From Pempheris klunzingeri (Eukaryota > Chordata > Actinopteri > Acropomatiformes > Pempheridae), in NCBI RefSeq assembly GCF_042242105.1, contig NC_092014.1, forward strand, positions 2,640,874 through 2,704,873: a stretch of 64,000 bases of DNA, in the 5' to 3' direction. The notes under the pieces were generated by a model. It was not told the origin of the DNA. It worked only from the letters and a program-made list of their open reading frames with translations, and made no database searches. A program made the position numbers and the translations under genes. Below, in pieces: positions 23,801 through 34,200 of the stretch (the stretch's first letter is position 1; each line of letters starts with the position of its first letter).

Positions 23801-26800
23801 CTCCACAGCTCGGTTGACGTTTCCCAGACGACCCTGCAAACATCTGGCGGCCCAGGAGGCTCTAACTGATTGAGCTTCCTCATTTGAAATGGCGACACAC
23901 GTCTCGTTTGATTCTGTGTTCTCCTCTTCCCACCATTCGTCGACGCTCAACAAGTCCAACGTATAAACAGCAAAACGGTCCATTTTGTATAAATATACAA
24001 GGTTTTGCTCCAGTTCAGGAGTTCTGGTGTCATTCAGGGAGGAGGAAGTACTTTTAGCCTTTTAAAAATAAAACCTCCCATCCTGATTGTGACATTTGGT
24101 ATAAATGCTGGTAACAGAAAAGCGTTTACCCTTCCTCCGTCTCAGGTTTCCTTCCCACTCCTCACACATCTCGTCGTACGTCATCTGGCTGAAATCCACT
24201 TTGGAGTCGATGAACTTGATCTCTTTGTTGCTCGAAGACTCGTCTGGATCCTCCGACTCCACTTTGTCTTCTTCTCTCTCCACCTTTCTCTTGTTTTCCT
24301 CTTCTTCAACATCAACACTCCCGCCCTCCAAATGCTTTCCAGGTAATATTTTATCTTCAGCCACAGCAGTGAGACGGCGTTCCTCAGACGCTTTAAATGT
24401 AACCTCATCTTCATCGTCTTCTGGTTTCACATCCACCTCTTCATTGCCTCCACAGTACACCTCCAGTGGGCGACTCTCCATGTAGTCCGGCTCTGCGGGT
24501 TCAATGTCGAACCCGCCGAAGCTGCAGAGTGAGCGCTCGTCCTCTTCGTCGTCGTCTTCGTCATCTCTCGTCTCAGACAGATCTCCCCGGCTGTCCTGGT
24601 CGAACTCTGTTATGGTGTGGTCGTCTCTGTAGTCGCCTCCCTCCTGCTCCTCTGGTCTGTAGGTGCCGTAGCCGGAGGTCATCAGACTCGGAGCCGGACT
24701 GTCACAGCTGCTGCTGCAGCTTTCTTCATCATCCTCATCCTCATCCTCATTGTCTTTACTTCCACCTTCCAACAAACTCTTGCTCATCATGTCGTCCTTC
24801 TCGTTCAGCTCGGGCTTTTCCCTCTCTGAAGCCTCCTGGTGGGAGTCCTCCGCCTCGCCGACAGGCTCGGCGTCGTCCTCGCCGACCAACCTCTCGATCT
24901 CCACCTTTTCCTCCTCCTCCTCTTCCTCATCCTGCCGACGCTCTCCGTCAGACCAAAAAGAGGAGTTGAGAGAATCCTTGTCGTCGTCGCTCTGAGCGCT
25001 GTACATTTTATACATGGTGGCGACTCACACTCCTGCTGAGGTGTGTGATCTGTGGAGGCAGAGGGCTTAAGGAGAGCTAAGAGGATTATAACGATGACCA
25101 GGAGCTTCAGCCTCGTCTGCTCAAACAGCTCCAACTGCCGGGGACCGAAGGGATTAGATCTCCTTTTATTTGATTTGATTGATGTTATTTTACCCCACAA
25201 ACGGATCTTAGAGAAGAGCGACAGGAGACATGCGGACGCAGTAGTAACATAAGAGTGAGTTACCTCTGAATTTAGCCCGTCTGTCTTCTCATTGTGTTTT
25301 TATGCTGCTTGCAGCAAAAATAACTTATTTTTGTGGACCAATAAAGATCTGAAGTTAGTTTTTAACATGAAACTTGTTCAATGAAATGAATAAATTGCTA
25401 CTTTGAGACTCAAAAACCAAAAAAAAATGCAAATAACTTTTTATATATTTTCAGCAAAGTTGCAGTTAAAATAAGACTAAAATTGTGGATCTTTACCTTT
25501 ACAACATTCAGTCAGTGTGATCATTTAAATCTCTTCTTAAAAGTGAACTTTTTGGCTATAAAATAAAGACCTTTTTGGTTCTCTATAAGCTTCTCTCTCA
25601 TGTTATTCTGTTTGTCACTGGGTCTGAAGATGAAGACTCTTCTTTCTACTTAACCAGTAAATAACACAGCATCAACATACAGCTGGATGTTTTACTCTGA
25701 GATCAGGATTAAATAATCTACACACAGAACATGTTTTCATGGAGAAGCCGATGACGGACGGTTGAATATTTGAGTTTTAATATCTTCGGTGCTGTGATAC
25801 CACTTGAAAGTTGTTTACTTTCACTTTAAACCATCTTTTTAAATCAGGGAGAAAGTTGAACTGAATGTTCACTTGATTTTACTTTAATTGTCTCTTTATT
25901 TTTTGTTTTATGACACAAGAACTTTTACTTTTCATGCTGGGCCACTGAATTTATTTTGTTACCTACAATGTTATATTTGATATTATACTTATTAGATGTT
26001 CATTTACTGCTTTGTTTGCTTTGTGTTTAGAAAAGTGAATAAAGATTATTATTAATATTAACGAAGATAACGAAGATCTACCTTACCTGAGTCTTCGCTG
26101 TAAACAGACTCATCACAGACGAGAGATTGTCCTTTGTGCTTCCTGTTGGAGGAAAAAAAAAAAAAATACAGGTCATATATTCGATATGATATTTAGAAAA
26201 GAGCATCGCAACTCGCTTCAGTTATTTCCTGCTGTCATTTCTACATACGACAGTTTAAACTGAGGACCTTTGGATTTAGTTGACTGCTGTCAGACAAATA
26301 AAACTCAACTTCTGAGTTTATTATCAATTAACAGAAAATTTGACGAGCTATCGACACTAAAAATGATAATTGGTTGCAGCCAAACTGTAATTTGTAATCG
26401 GTCTGTTTAGTATGTCTCTTTCTCTGTTTCTACATTTACGTCGTACAGTTCTATTAACCTTTACCCGACCTTAACTCACAGTTAAATTTCAGTTGCTGGT
26501 CAGAATTTGTTTGGTTTTAAATCGCAGTCCTGAGAGGACTGAGCTCTTCTTTTCATAGATGGAATGACAAAATTAACATTTAGCTTGTAGCTGGACGGAT
26601 CAGTTCAGTCCACTGTGTGTCTGAGGACACGAGTCTCACCTCAGGACTTTCCTCCTGATGAAGCGTCTGTCCCGGGTGTCAGGACTGGATGTGTAGCTGT
26701 CAGTGAGCGGCGGGCCGAGGGTGTCGTCAGGATCCGGCTCCGGCTCCGGCTCCACCCGCAGCCTGCTGGGAACTCCTGGAGGCAGCTGGAGCTTCGGACC

Positions 26801-28564
26801 CACCGAGTGCTGAGCATATGTGTCGCGGTGTCCCTGCTGCCGGCGCCCAGAGTCTCTGTTCTGACAGGTGGTGAACACCTGCGTCACATCGAACACAGAA
26901 CGAATCAATCATGTGCTTCTGATACTATTAAAGCTTTGACTGTTTCCACATATGTCTGTTTGTCTTCATTTTTATTTTGGCAATAAAACAAACCTCCCCA
27001 CAAATGAAAATGCACCAAACTCTGCAAATCCTCACATTTTAGGGGCTGAGGGCAGATCATTTCAACCAACTAATCGATTAACTGACTAATCATTTCAACT
27101 CTAATTCTCAAGAAAATAGACGTGAAGCCTAAATAATAGTTTCAGGTCATGATCACGCCTGTGAGACACGAGCATGCAGACAGATACGTAGATTAAAATG
27201 AGAGCAAAAGTGTTGTTAGACTGTAGTTTAGTCTCTTTTATGCTGCTTGGAGCTGATGTATGTTTAAAATCTGATTATCAGAACCTAAAATGTTTTTCCT
27301 GTACAACATGTAGACACACCCCCTGCTCCTGTTCAGACGTATTTGTCCAGGGATGATTCCTGAGAGAAAAAAAGTCCTCGCTCTTGTTTGTGGACACTAA
27401 AATTTGAGTTATCAATGATATCTGAGATTACTTAGAGTCACACACACCAGATATTTTAGCCATAGACTGTAATAAAGACGTGGACGTCTGAACAGTCGAT
27501 GCTGAAGAGCCTTAGACCTGCGTTCTCTCTAATGTCCAGCAGGGGGCGACTCCACTGGCTCCAAACAGGAAGTCTGATTGGATGGAAGTCAATGAGCCGA
27601 CTTTTCTCCTGATCTATCAGCTCAGTGAACATTTTCCTGATGAGTTTCTGCTCTCAGTCTCTAGTTTACAGTCTTCTTCAGCACAGCAGGACGTTCATAT
27701 AGTAAATCATGGTCCATTTAGAGGAAAATACACCAGGAAGAGGGGTTCTTAAGCTGTGTTCACGGAACAAACGTCACTTCTGGCTCCAAAAAAACCAAGA
27801 TGACAACGGCGGCTCACAAACCAATGGGTGACATCGGCTTCTCATATATAATCTGTGTGTTTAGCGCAGCCGATTTCTAGATGAGGTGTCATGTTGACTA
27901 ACTTTGGCCCGTGATCAGCAGGAACATAAACACAATCTGGTGTATAATGTGTGTTAAACACTTACATGTCTGTCGTGGTTCGCTTGTCCAGCTTGTAAGA
28001 AAAACTCTTCAGCCGACTGCTCAAAGTAGCACCGACCAACTGTGATGATGAAAAACATAGAATTCACCACGTTTGAATGAAAAAAATCTTAAAGTGAAAT
28101 CTTAAGTGTTAAGAGAAAAGTGTTATTAAAAATAGGCCCGACCTTTCTCTTTGGTGTAGGCAGGAGGACTCGGCTGAGATTTGGCCGCCTGAGATTTGGT
28201 GGAGTTTATCTGAGTGGGCGAGGCCAAGCTTTTCCAGTCTCCATGTCGAATCAGTTCATCGAGATCTGAAAGAAGACCAGTTAAAACATGTGAATCTCCA
28301 CCGTCAGAGGAATTTCTCCTCCGTTTCCTCTATCTTGTCTTGAGAAGTAATCATCAAAGTGAAATCAATGTTCATTTTATACACAATAGAAACATTTCAA
28401 GTCCCAAATAAGCCAGAAGAGATATGATGAAGGGGAAAATAGAGGGAGGACAGATGTTTCTGACCTTGCTTGAATTCACGCAGCCTGTGTTTTGGTATGT
28501 TCTTGTAGCCCAGGATCTCCAGCTGTTCTTGAATTTCTTCTTCTGAGAAATCCAGCTTGTCCAT
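20879..28564 (-). CDS. hyls1: HYLS1 centriolar and ciliogenesis-associated protein
   Basis: Eleven coding exons in transcript order: 28564-28465, 28265-28143, 28039-27966, 26878-26640, 26142-26087, 23429-23275, 22957-22912, 22821-22764, 22171-22090, 21903-21877 and 21013-20879. Phases are 1,1,0,2,1,0,1,2,0,0. Product is 364 aa (human 299). The N-terminal block [20 protein letters not shown] is the conserved HYLS1 start region. The middle has the RRKVLR segment followed by [10 protein letters not shown] (human KRKVLRR ... TDESIISESES). The C-terminus carries [27 protein letters not shown] and the hallmark [18 protein letters not shown]1 binds SAS-4/CPAP on centrioles and is needed for cilium formation; the human D211G change causes hydrolethalus syndrome. 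The start ATG is the first in the exon in this frame. A different gene is nested in the long fifth intron. Confidence 0.93.
22330..22757 (-). mobile_element. Decayed 5' end of a piggyBac-like transposon
   Basis: In a hyls1 intron, reading on the minus strand from 22757, the sequence starts TTAACCCTTCAGAGTCTAGG, a TTAA plus CCCTT terminus. About 90-120 bp inside, an open frame (22669-22403) encodes [20 protein letters not shown] and further acidic residues. That resembles the acidic N-terminal region of piggyBac (PGBD-type) transposases. The catalytic domain and the other terminus are absent, so this is a truncated remnant. The left boundary is uncertain. Confidence 0.5.
23560..23990 (-). repeat. 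Possible dispersed repeat downstream of the nested ORF
   Basis: The 'ccatgactttttaaggtttt ctgtgaccgtgggaaccctg' text near 23620-23660 is a sequence I recall from common fish repeats. Next to it is a 90-codon open frame (23983-23711) with no recognised domain. It may be part of the repeat or a downstream exon of the nested gene. A related 'aaggcttttcaagacttttt' text occurs near 56740. Not resolved. Confidence 0.3.
24062..25015 (-). CDS. Unrecognised highly acidic protein nested in hyls1 intron 5
   Basis: ATG at 25015-25013 sits in a perfect Kozak context (gccaccATG), with an in-frame TGA three codons upstream (tga gtc gcc acc ATG). So this is a true start-codon exon and not an internal hyls1 exon. 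The unspliced frame gives 317 aa. Alternatively a donor (AGG|gtaaac, last exon base 24130) follows codon 295 after NLRRRKG, leaving phase 1. The protein is dominated by Asp/Glu runs, has a Ser-rich [20 protein letters not shown] segment, and near its end a mixed block [20 protein letters not shown] that looks like a structured motif. No signal peptide or membrane segment is seen in this frame. I do not recognise the family and infer no function. Downstream exons, if any, were not identified. Confidence 0.55.
   Translation of the reverse strand: MYKMYSAQSDDDKDSLNSSFWSDGERRQDEEEEEEEKVEIERLVGEDDAEPVGEAEDSHQEASEREKPELNEKDDMMSKSLLEGGSKDNEDEDEDDEESCSSSCDSPAPSLMTSGYGTYRPEEQEGGDYRDDHTITEFDQDSRGDLSETRDDEDDDEEDERSLCSFGGFDIEPAEPDYMESRPLEVYCGGNEEVDVKPEDDEDEVTFKASEERRLTAVAEDKILPGKHLEGGSVDVEEEENKRKVEREEDKVESEDPDESSSNKEIKFIDSKVDFSQMTYDEMCEEWEGNLRRRKGKRFSVTSIYTKCHNQDGRFYF
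25155..25180 (-). promoter_or_regulatory. Possible TATA-like element of the nested gene
   Basis: On the minus strand the text caaataaaagg lies about 140-160 bp upstream of the nested start codon. An intervening 'tgcctccacag' at about 25058 could be a splice acceptor instead. Weak support. Confidence 0.25.
27420..27860. repeat. Dispersed repeat with 'ggctccaaaaaaaccaagat' core
   Basis: In hyls1 coding intron 3. It carries 'tagactgtaataaagacg', 'ccagcagggggcgactccac', 'atggtccatttagaggaaaa' and 'ggctccaaaaaaaccaagat'. The same blocks recur around 49115-49500, partly inverted, inside a col9a1 intron. This is a high-copy fish repeat from memory; superfamily not determined. Confidence 0.65.
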
Positions 28565-29433
28565 AATATTTCAGTCAAGCAGGTTGCTTAAAAACATCAC
28601 AATATATGAACGTAAAACATGTGACTTTCCAGACGTTGTTAGAGGTCAGGGCTTATTTATGGAGCAAAGAGATTATTATTTTTTATGCCTTTTAATGTCT
28701 TGATGTTGGAAATAAGTGCTCCAAGCTATTGGAAAATGATTTTTCCATTAAAATATTTATAGAAAATAACACACACACATATATATACACATCTAAAAAT
28801 ATATATTGATTTGGACATATAGCCTCACATTACATAAAAGCCACTGAAACAAAACCATGAGTTTTCCATACCATTATTTATAAAAAATAAAAGAAGCAGG
28901 CAAAATCCAACATAAAGACTTGTGTCCTATGTGGCCTGACAATTCTTTTATTAAACTATTTAGTAAAATCAATAAATTGCTAATTGAGTCAGCAATAAAG
29001 TCTGGAAGTATCACTGGTTTATTAAACAGTAGCTTAGTGATGGTCCCTAAATCAGAGGTTAGGAGCGAGGCTCTGGAGGAGAGCTGACCGCCCTGCTGCT
29101 GCCAACACTGGGCCAAACTGAGGAGGAAGACGCCGCTGGGTCCGGAGTGAATGTTTTGCCAAATAAAATGAGTTGAGGACGCTCTTGTACAAGCCGAATT
29201 TACCAGTAAACTAAATCAACCCTTCCCTAAAAAAAGTTTTGTTAATACTTCTGGTTTAATAGTTGATAATAAACAAGCCAACCCTAAAGTAGGAATTTTT
29301 TGAAGAGAGTTCGGCATTTCTCTCACATACAAAGATGTACGGAAGCGAGCTAAGCTAGCAGGTAGCTATCAAACAAGCTACAAATATAAACAACGTGAAC
29401 TTGTAAGAGACGTTTAATGGGGTTGTTTCTCAC

Positions 29434-29560
29434 CTGCACGGCGGTCGGTTCGCTGTTATAACGCAACCATCACGGTAACTTCACCGGTTTATTAGCACCA
29501 GTCGTGTTTTATTGTTTACAGGTTCGGTCGCAGCACCAAGACAACAGCCGTTAACGAGCT
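29434..29560 (-). other. hyls1: Noncoding first exon and promoter of hyls1
   Basis: On the minus strand, CGCCGTGCAG is followed by gtgaga, a strong donor at 29433, with CpG-containing sequence upstream. An ETS-type ACTTCCGG sits at about 29585. This fits a 5' UTR exon spliced to the exon carrying the ATG at 28564. The transcription start is not defined. Confidence 0.5.
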
Positions 29561-29767
29561 TTGAAAACGACGCCTGCTCATCGACACTTCCGGTTTTCTT
29601 CTTCTTCGTCGGTATTCTTTGTTCGTTTGTTGGCGATCTGGTGCATCAGCGCCTCCGCTCGGCGGGAGTGTGACAGGAGCCAGTCAGTAAAAGCATGGAA
29701 GAAGAAAAATATAAGGAAGTACTGTATTATATTTAGCTGATAATACCTCTGTAATTTAACTGTTACT

Positions 29768-29768
<1 letters not shown>

Positions 29769-29815
<47 letters not shown>

Positions 29816-29852
29816 GTAGAAGATGAAGAAGAAGAAGAAAAATTAGTAATAT

Positions 29853-29882
<30 letters not shown>
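29769..29882. repeat. (AAT)n and (TTA)n trinucleotide arrays
   Basis: About 15 AAT units (29769-29813), then a GAA-rich bridge and a TTA array to 29882. The two arrays are complementary and could fold. A similar smaller pair lies at 30090-30140. Confidence 0.9.
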
Positions 29883-29883
<1 letters not shown>

Positions 29884-30227
29884 ATAAAAGTATATATAAT
29901 CACCTGAAGTACTCCTTAACAAGTAAAAGTCCTGAAACTAAAATGTTAATATAGTATTATCAGGAAAATATTGATAATATTAATATAGTACAATATTACA
30001 TTTAGCTGATTATACCTCTTTACTTTTACTTTAGATCATTATTATAATTATTATAATAATTATAATAATTATGGTAATTATATTAACAAAAATAATAATG
30101 ATAATAATAATATAGAAGAAGAAGTATTATTATTATTATTATAAAAGTATATATAATCATCCGAAATACTCCTTAACAAGTACAAGTTGTTGTTGTTGTT
30201 ATTCTTGTTATTTATCATTTTATTGCA

Positions 30228-30880
30228 TTTAATTCATTGACAAATGTATGGATCCCAAAGGAAATTACTTTGCCAGAGTATAATACAAAAGTTGAATACA
30301 AAGTACAAAGTATGAAGTGTAAAGTGTCTTAAGTGAAAAAGCAGAGAAATAGTGCCTAACAAATTAAATAGAATAAGGAAGTACAAAATGTAAAGAAGAA
30401 GCGGATAAATAAAGTGAATTGAGGGTAAACTATTGCACATGATGATATTGCACATGATTGAGTGAGTCCTTAAGTATCCCTCCTGCAGACGGAGGAGGAA
30501 TTATAAAGTTTGATAGCCACAGGTAGGACAGACCTCCTGTGGCGTCCTGTGGTTCACCTCGGTGCTCTCAGACTGACAGGACGTCAGCGTGGCATGCAGG
30601 GGGGGAGAGAGGTGTAGTCCATGATGCTGAGCAGCTTCCTCAGCATCCTCCTGTCTGACACCTCCAGCACTCGACTCCCAGGACATGAACCAGCTCTCCT
30701 GATGAGCCTGTTGAGTCTGTTGGCGTCAGCTGTCTTCAGCCTGCACACTGCAGCGTAGAAGATGACGCTGGATACCACCGAATGATAGAACATCTGCAAA
30801 GACCTGAGCCTCCTGAGGAAGTACAGACGGCTCTGATCCTTTCTTGTAGAGTCCAGTTTATTGTCTATGTGATATCAATG
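30228..30880 (-). mobile_element. LINE remnant (L2/Rex1-like reverse transcriptase C-terminus)
   Basis: On the minus strand (about 30835-30590) an open segment reads LRRLRSLQMFYHSVVSSVIF, then ADANRLNRLIRRAG and VSDRRMLRKLLSIMD. This is the familiar C-terminal tail of fish L2/CR1/Rex1-type non-LTR reverse transcriptases. A 3' UTR-like tail continues to about 30228 ('caaaggaaattactttgcca'). It is 5'-truncated with internal damage and is not an active element. Confidence 0.75.
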
Positions 30881-31079
30881 TATTTTATGTTGTAATGGGA
30901 CACTTTTACAGCGTGGTACTGGCACTTCTAAATTACTTGATTTGTCTTGTTTTTTAATATGTGACACTAAGATGTATCTACTATAAAGCCAGTTAAAGGA
31001 CAGTGGCAAACAATTTTATGTAGTGGTTCAATTTCCACTGTGCTTTCAAATTCATTTCAAAGTAAAGGTAAGTACACTA

Positions 31080-31116
31080 TCCTCCTCCTCCTCCTCCTCC
31101 TCCTCCTCCTCCTCCT
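31080..31116. repeat. (CTC)n array upstream of col9a1
   Basis: About 12 CTC/TCC trinucleotides, starting about 200 bp 5' of the col9a1 ATG. A polypyrimidine tract of this type can sit in a core promoter, but no function is shown. Confidence 0.85.
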
Positions 31117-31280
31117 GCTCCTGTAGAGCCTCATGAATAATCAGGACTCTCTAACGTCCTCCCCTTCCAGCAGGCGGTGGGGTTTCAGTCAGGGGGGAGA
31201 CTGGCAGGTGGACCGTCCGTGAGTCCCGTCTAATCTGGGAAAAAGGGACTTTCAGCGTCTTCCTCAGGCCTGGGACGACC

Positions 31281-34200
31281 ATGGCTCTCTCCGGGATCTG
31301 TCGAGACTCTTTGCTGGTGATTTTACTGCAGATCGTGCTGATTTGCTCCGCTCAGGTGAGAGAAATATCACTAAAATATACCTGTAATACTCCTATAAGT
31401 GCTTATAGCATGTCTGTGCTGCTCAGTGCGGCTCAATCTTCTTTTATAGTGTTTTATTTCCTGTGTATTCTAATTATAGGATAAACAGAGCATCTGGGGT
31501 GTTTGTATGATTCTTAAAAGTAATCTCAACTATATGATATATTATTCTGAATCTCCAATGGTGTCATATTTTATATTCTTCCAGTTTATTTGCATTGATT
31601 ATTCAATATTCTTCATCATATTATCCCTATGGAAACTAACTGTGTGTGTTGGTCTAGTGAGATACAATCTTCTTGTATCAATATAACATTTTATGGTGTA
31701 ATTTCTGGATGTCTTACCGGTTTAGTTTTGGGCTTTTCTTTGACAATATGTGTTTGTTATTGTAAGAGCCGTTTATAGAATCAGAATGGAGCATGTGAAT
31801 GTGTCGTTAATATGTTATTTTCAACAAAATGCAGCAAAAAAAAAAAGCATTATTTATCTAAAAAGTGGCCCAAACTGAGGTGCATTCATGCCAGCATGCA
31901 CACAAGGCACCGATAAGGTCCAGACGGCAGCAGTAATCCGAACACATGCACTTACTTAGGCGGTATAATGGGACTATAATGGGAAACCAGGTTCAGTTTC
32001 ATGACCTTTCCCCTCACATCACCCAAACAATGAGGCTCTGTGTGAGCTGCCCTTCACACCACCACCACCACCAGCAGCAGCAGCAGCAGCAGCAGCGCCG
32101 GCTGATATTTGGAGATGAATTTCATGAGAAAGAAAAAACAAAACTGATTTTTGTGTTTGTTCTGCAGAGGGGCCCGGTCGGTCCCAGAGGGCCCCCGGGG
32201 CCGCCCGGAGTGTCTGGCGTGCCCGGAGTGGACGGCATTGATGTGAGTCGGCGTTTCGTCTCTTCTCAGTCGTAAAGTTTTCAGATGGAACAGTTGGTTT
32301 CTGGGTCAGTCGGCTCAGCGAAGCAGCTTCTCATTGTTTTACACAAGAAGGAGGCAGCAGCTGCTGTTTGAGCCTTTTTATTCATGTTTGACCGGAAATA
32401 AAAAAAAGTCCTCACATGACTTCACCTCTTATTGTGAGCAGTGATGCTGCACTCAGATTAATTAACCCAACAAGTGTTAAAATCAGAGCAGCAGTTGTTA
32501 TAATAAACTACAGCAAAGTCATTTTTATGTTTCAATTAAACTTAAAGATTAACCTTTGCTTTTTCGGCTAAAAGAAATCCTTCTAAAACTCCATTCAATA
32601 AGCTTAAAATTGGGTCGTGTTCACAAAAAGGGAAAACATTATGAGCTCCAGGGCACCAAAAACATAAATTTAGCTGTTTGATTATGATTTCTGCTTATTT
32701 TTCTCATCATCAAAGTGTAAATGCTGCTTCAAAGCAAAGTCCAGAAACACAATTTTGGTGGAAAATATCCTGGATTGTTTATTCTGAAGGACGTTTAGCT
32801 TGAAATGGGTTCAAATCTAAATATGTTGAGCCCCAAATATCCAACATGTGTTAGACTTTTTTAAAAAAAAGTGGAATTTAACACAAGCCAGGTTAGAAAA
32901 AGCATCACATTTCCAGATAAACAAACAAATGGACACGACCCTGGTGTCCTCAGTGGGAGCTAACGCCCAGTGTAACTAGCAGATAGTCTCCCTATTTAAA
33001 AAAAAAGAAAAATTCCACTTTAAATAGACGTCTCATGATCATGTCCTCCACGTATCCTCAGGGCGACAGAGGAGAGGACTCCACGGTGAACGGCGGACCA
33101 GTGAGTTCTCCTTTCTCATGAACTAAACGTATGACTGACGCTTGGTTGATTCGTGCTGACGTGAGGTGAACTTTCTGCTTCCAGGGCCCTGATGGGGATA
33201 ACGGCAAAGATGGAGCTCCTGGAGCTCCAGGCCTTCCAGGGGCAGATGTAAGTGAGACAACACGTCGCGTCGGGACTGGAAGGGTCTGGTCGAGTGTTAC
33301 ATCCAAGTCAGAAGGGATCTTAAAATATATATGTGCAAAAACAAGAAAAGAATCTGCTGACTTTTGAATCCAGTTGCTGCTTTAATGCAGAGAAGAAGAG
33401 TCACAGGTTAAACTCCCCAACAAGAGGATGTATTGAACCTCTGTAAGATCTGAGCTGCAGGACTCAGATCTGCTGCTGTGTGAGCAGTTTGTGTTGGCGT
33501 CCACTGAGTGAAAGTGTAGAGTTCATGAAAAAAAAAACTCAAATAAATCAATCTGGCTATTTAGGGGAGAGGCTCGAGCAGCTTCCTGACAGAAACAGGG
33601 CTCTTTTTGTGCGAGGCCGAGGGGTGTGCAGGGGGGATCGGCTGACAGAAGGGGGACCGTGTGCCGGGGAGGGCGGCGCTGCAGAATGGACTCAGTGTGT
33701 TTGCTGTCTGCTGCGGTGAGTTTGGAGATTCAGAGTTTGACTGAAACAGAGAGGGAGTTTAAACTGCAGTCATGCTTTGAGAGGTGGAAGAAGCTGTAAG
33801 AGGACTGAAATCAACATATGTACCACTATCTAAAGGTGGTATGTGGTGTTTTCTTTGCTGTCATTAGCTGATGGAGCAGGTGGAGGGTGTTTTGAGGGTT
33901 ATTTGAGCAGGAGGCAGGTGAGGGGAGGAGTTACAGATCAGAAACTCCTCCTCTTGATATTAGATCTTCTAATCTTTTTTATTTCTTCTTCTTATACAAT
34001 CAGGCACCCAAAGTAAAGGACGGCATATACTGGAAGGATATGAGAGCTTTTCTCATTTTTGTCTCCTTCCTTTTTTTTTAATTATCTCTGAAATGTATCG
34101 GCGGTGAGAGAGAGAGAGTCTCTTTCCAGATACATTCTAAGACAAAGCAGTAGAAGAGTAACTTATAGCAGCACATTTCTCTCCAGAAAAGCAGAAAACA

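Larger units (their letters stand above)
29561..31200. other. hyls1-col9a1 spacer, repeats only
   Basis: The divergent spacer between hyls1 and col9a1. It holds AAT/TTA trinucleotide arrays (29769-29813, 29852-29882, 30126-30140), a LINE remnant (30228-30880) and a CTC array (31080-31116). I see no exon for a collagen NC4 (TSPN/LamG-like) domain on the plus strand. Confidence 0.65.

Noticed and set aside
23711-23983. 90-codon minus-strand frame starting [10 protein letters not shown]
   Set aside because: No family resemblance and no clear acceptor to join the nested acidic gene. It abuts repeat-like DNA, so it is not called as a gene.
24466-24969. Arg/Ser-rich plus-strand frames opposite the acidic ORF
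   Set aside because: They are complements of Asp/Glu-rich codons; the minus strand has the Kozak start and the better-supported frame.
27966-28039. Reading hyls1 coding exon 3 as [19 protein letters not shown]
   Set aside because: The upstream exon ends in phase 1 (AAA G|gtcggg), so the exon must be read as [16 protein letters not shown], which also leaves phase 0 for the next exon.
29470-29490. Possible RFX X-box in the hyls1 promoter (gttaccgtgatggttgc on the minus strand)
   Set aside because: The first half-site fits, but the second does not match the GGYAAC half, so it is not a convincing X-box despite the ciliary role of hyls1.
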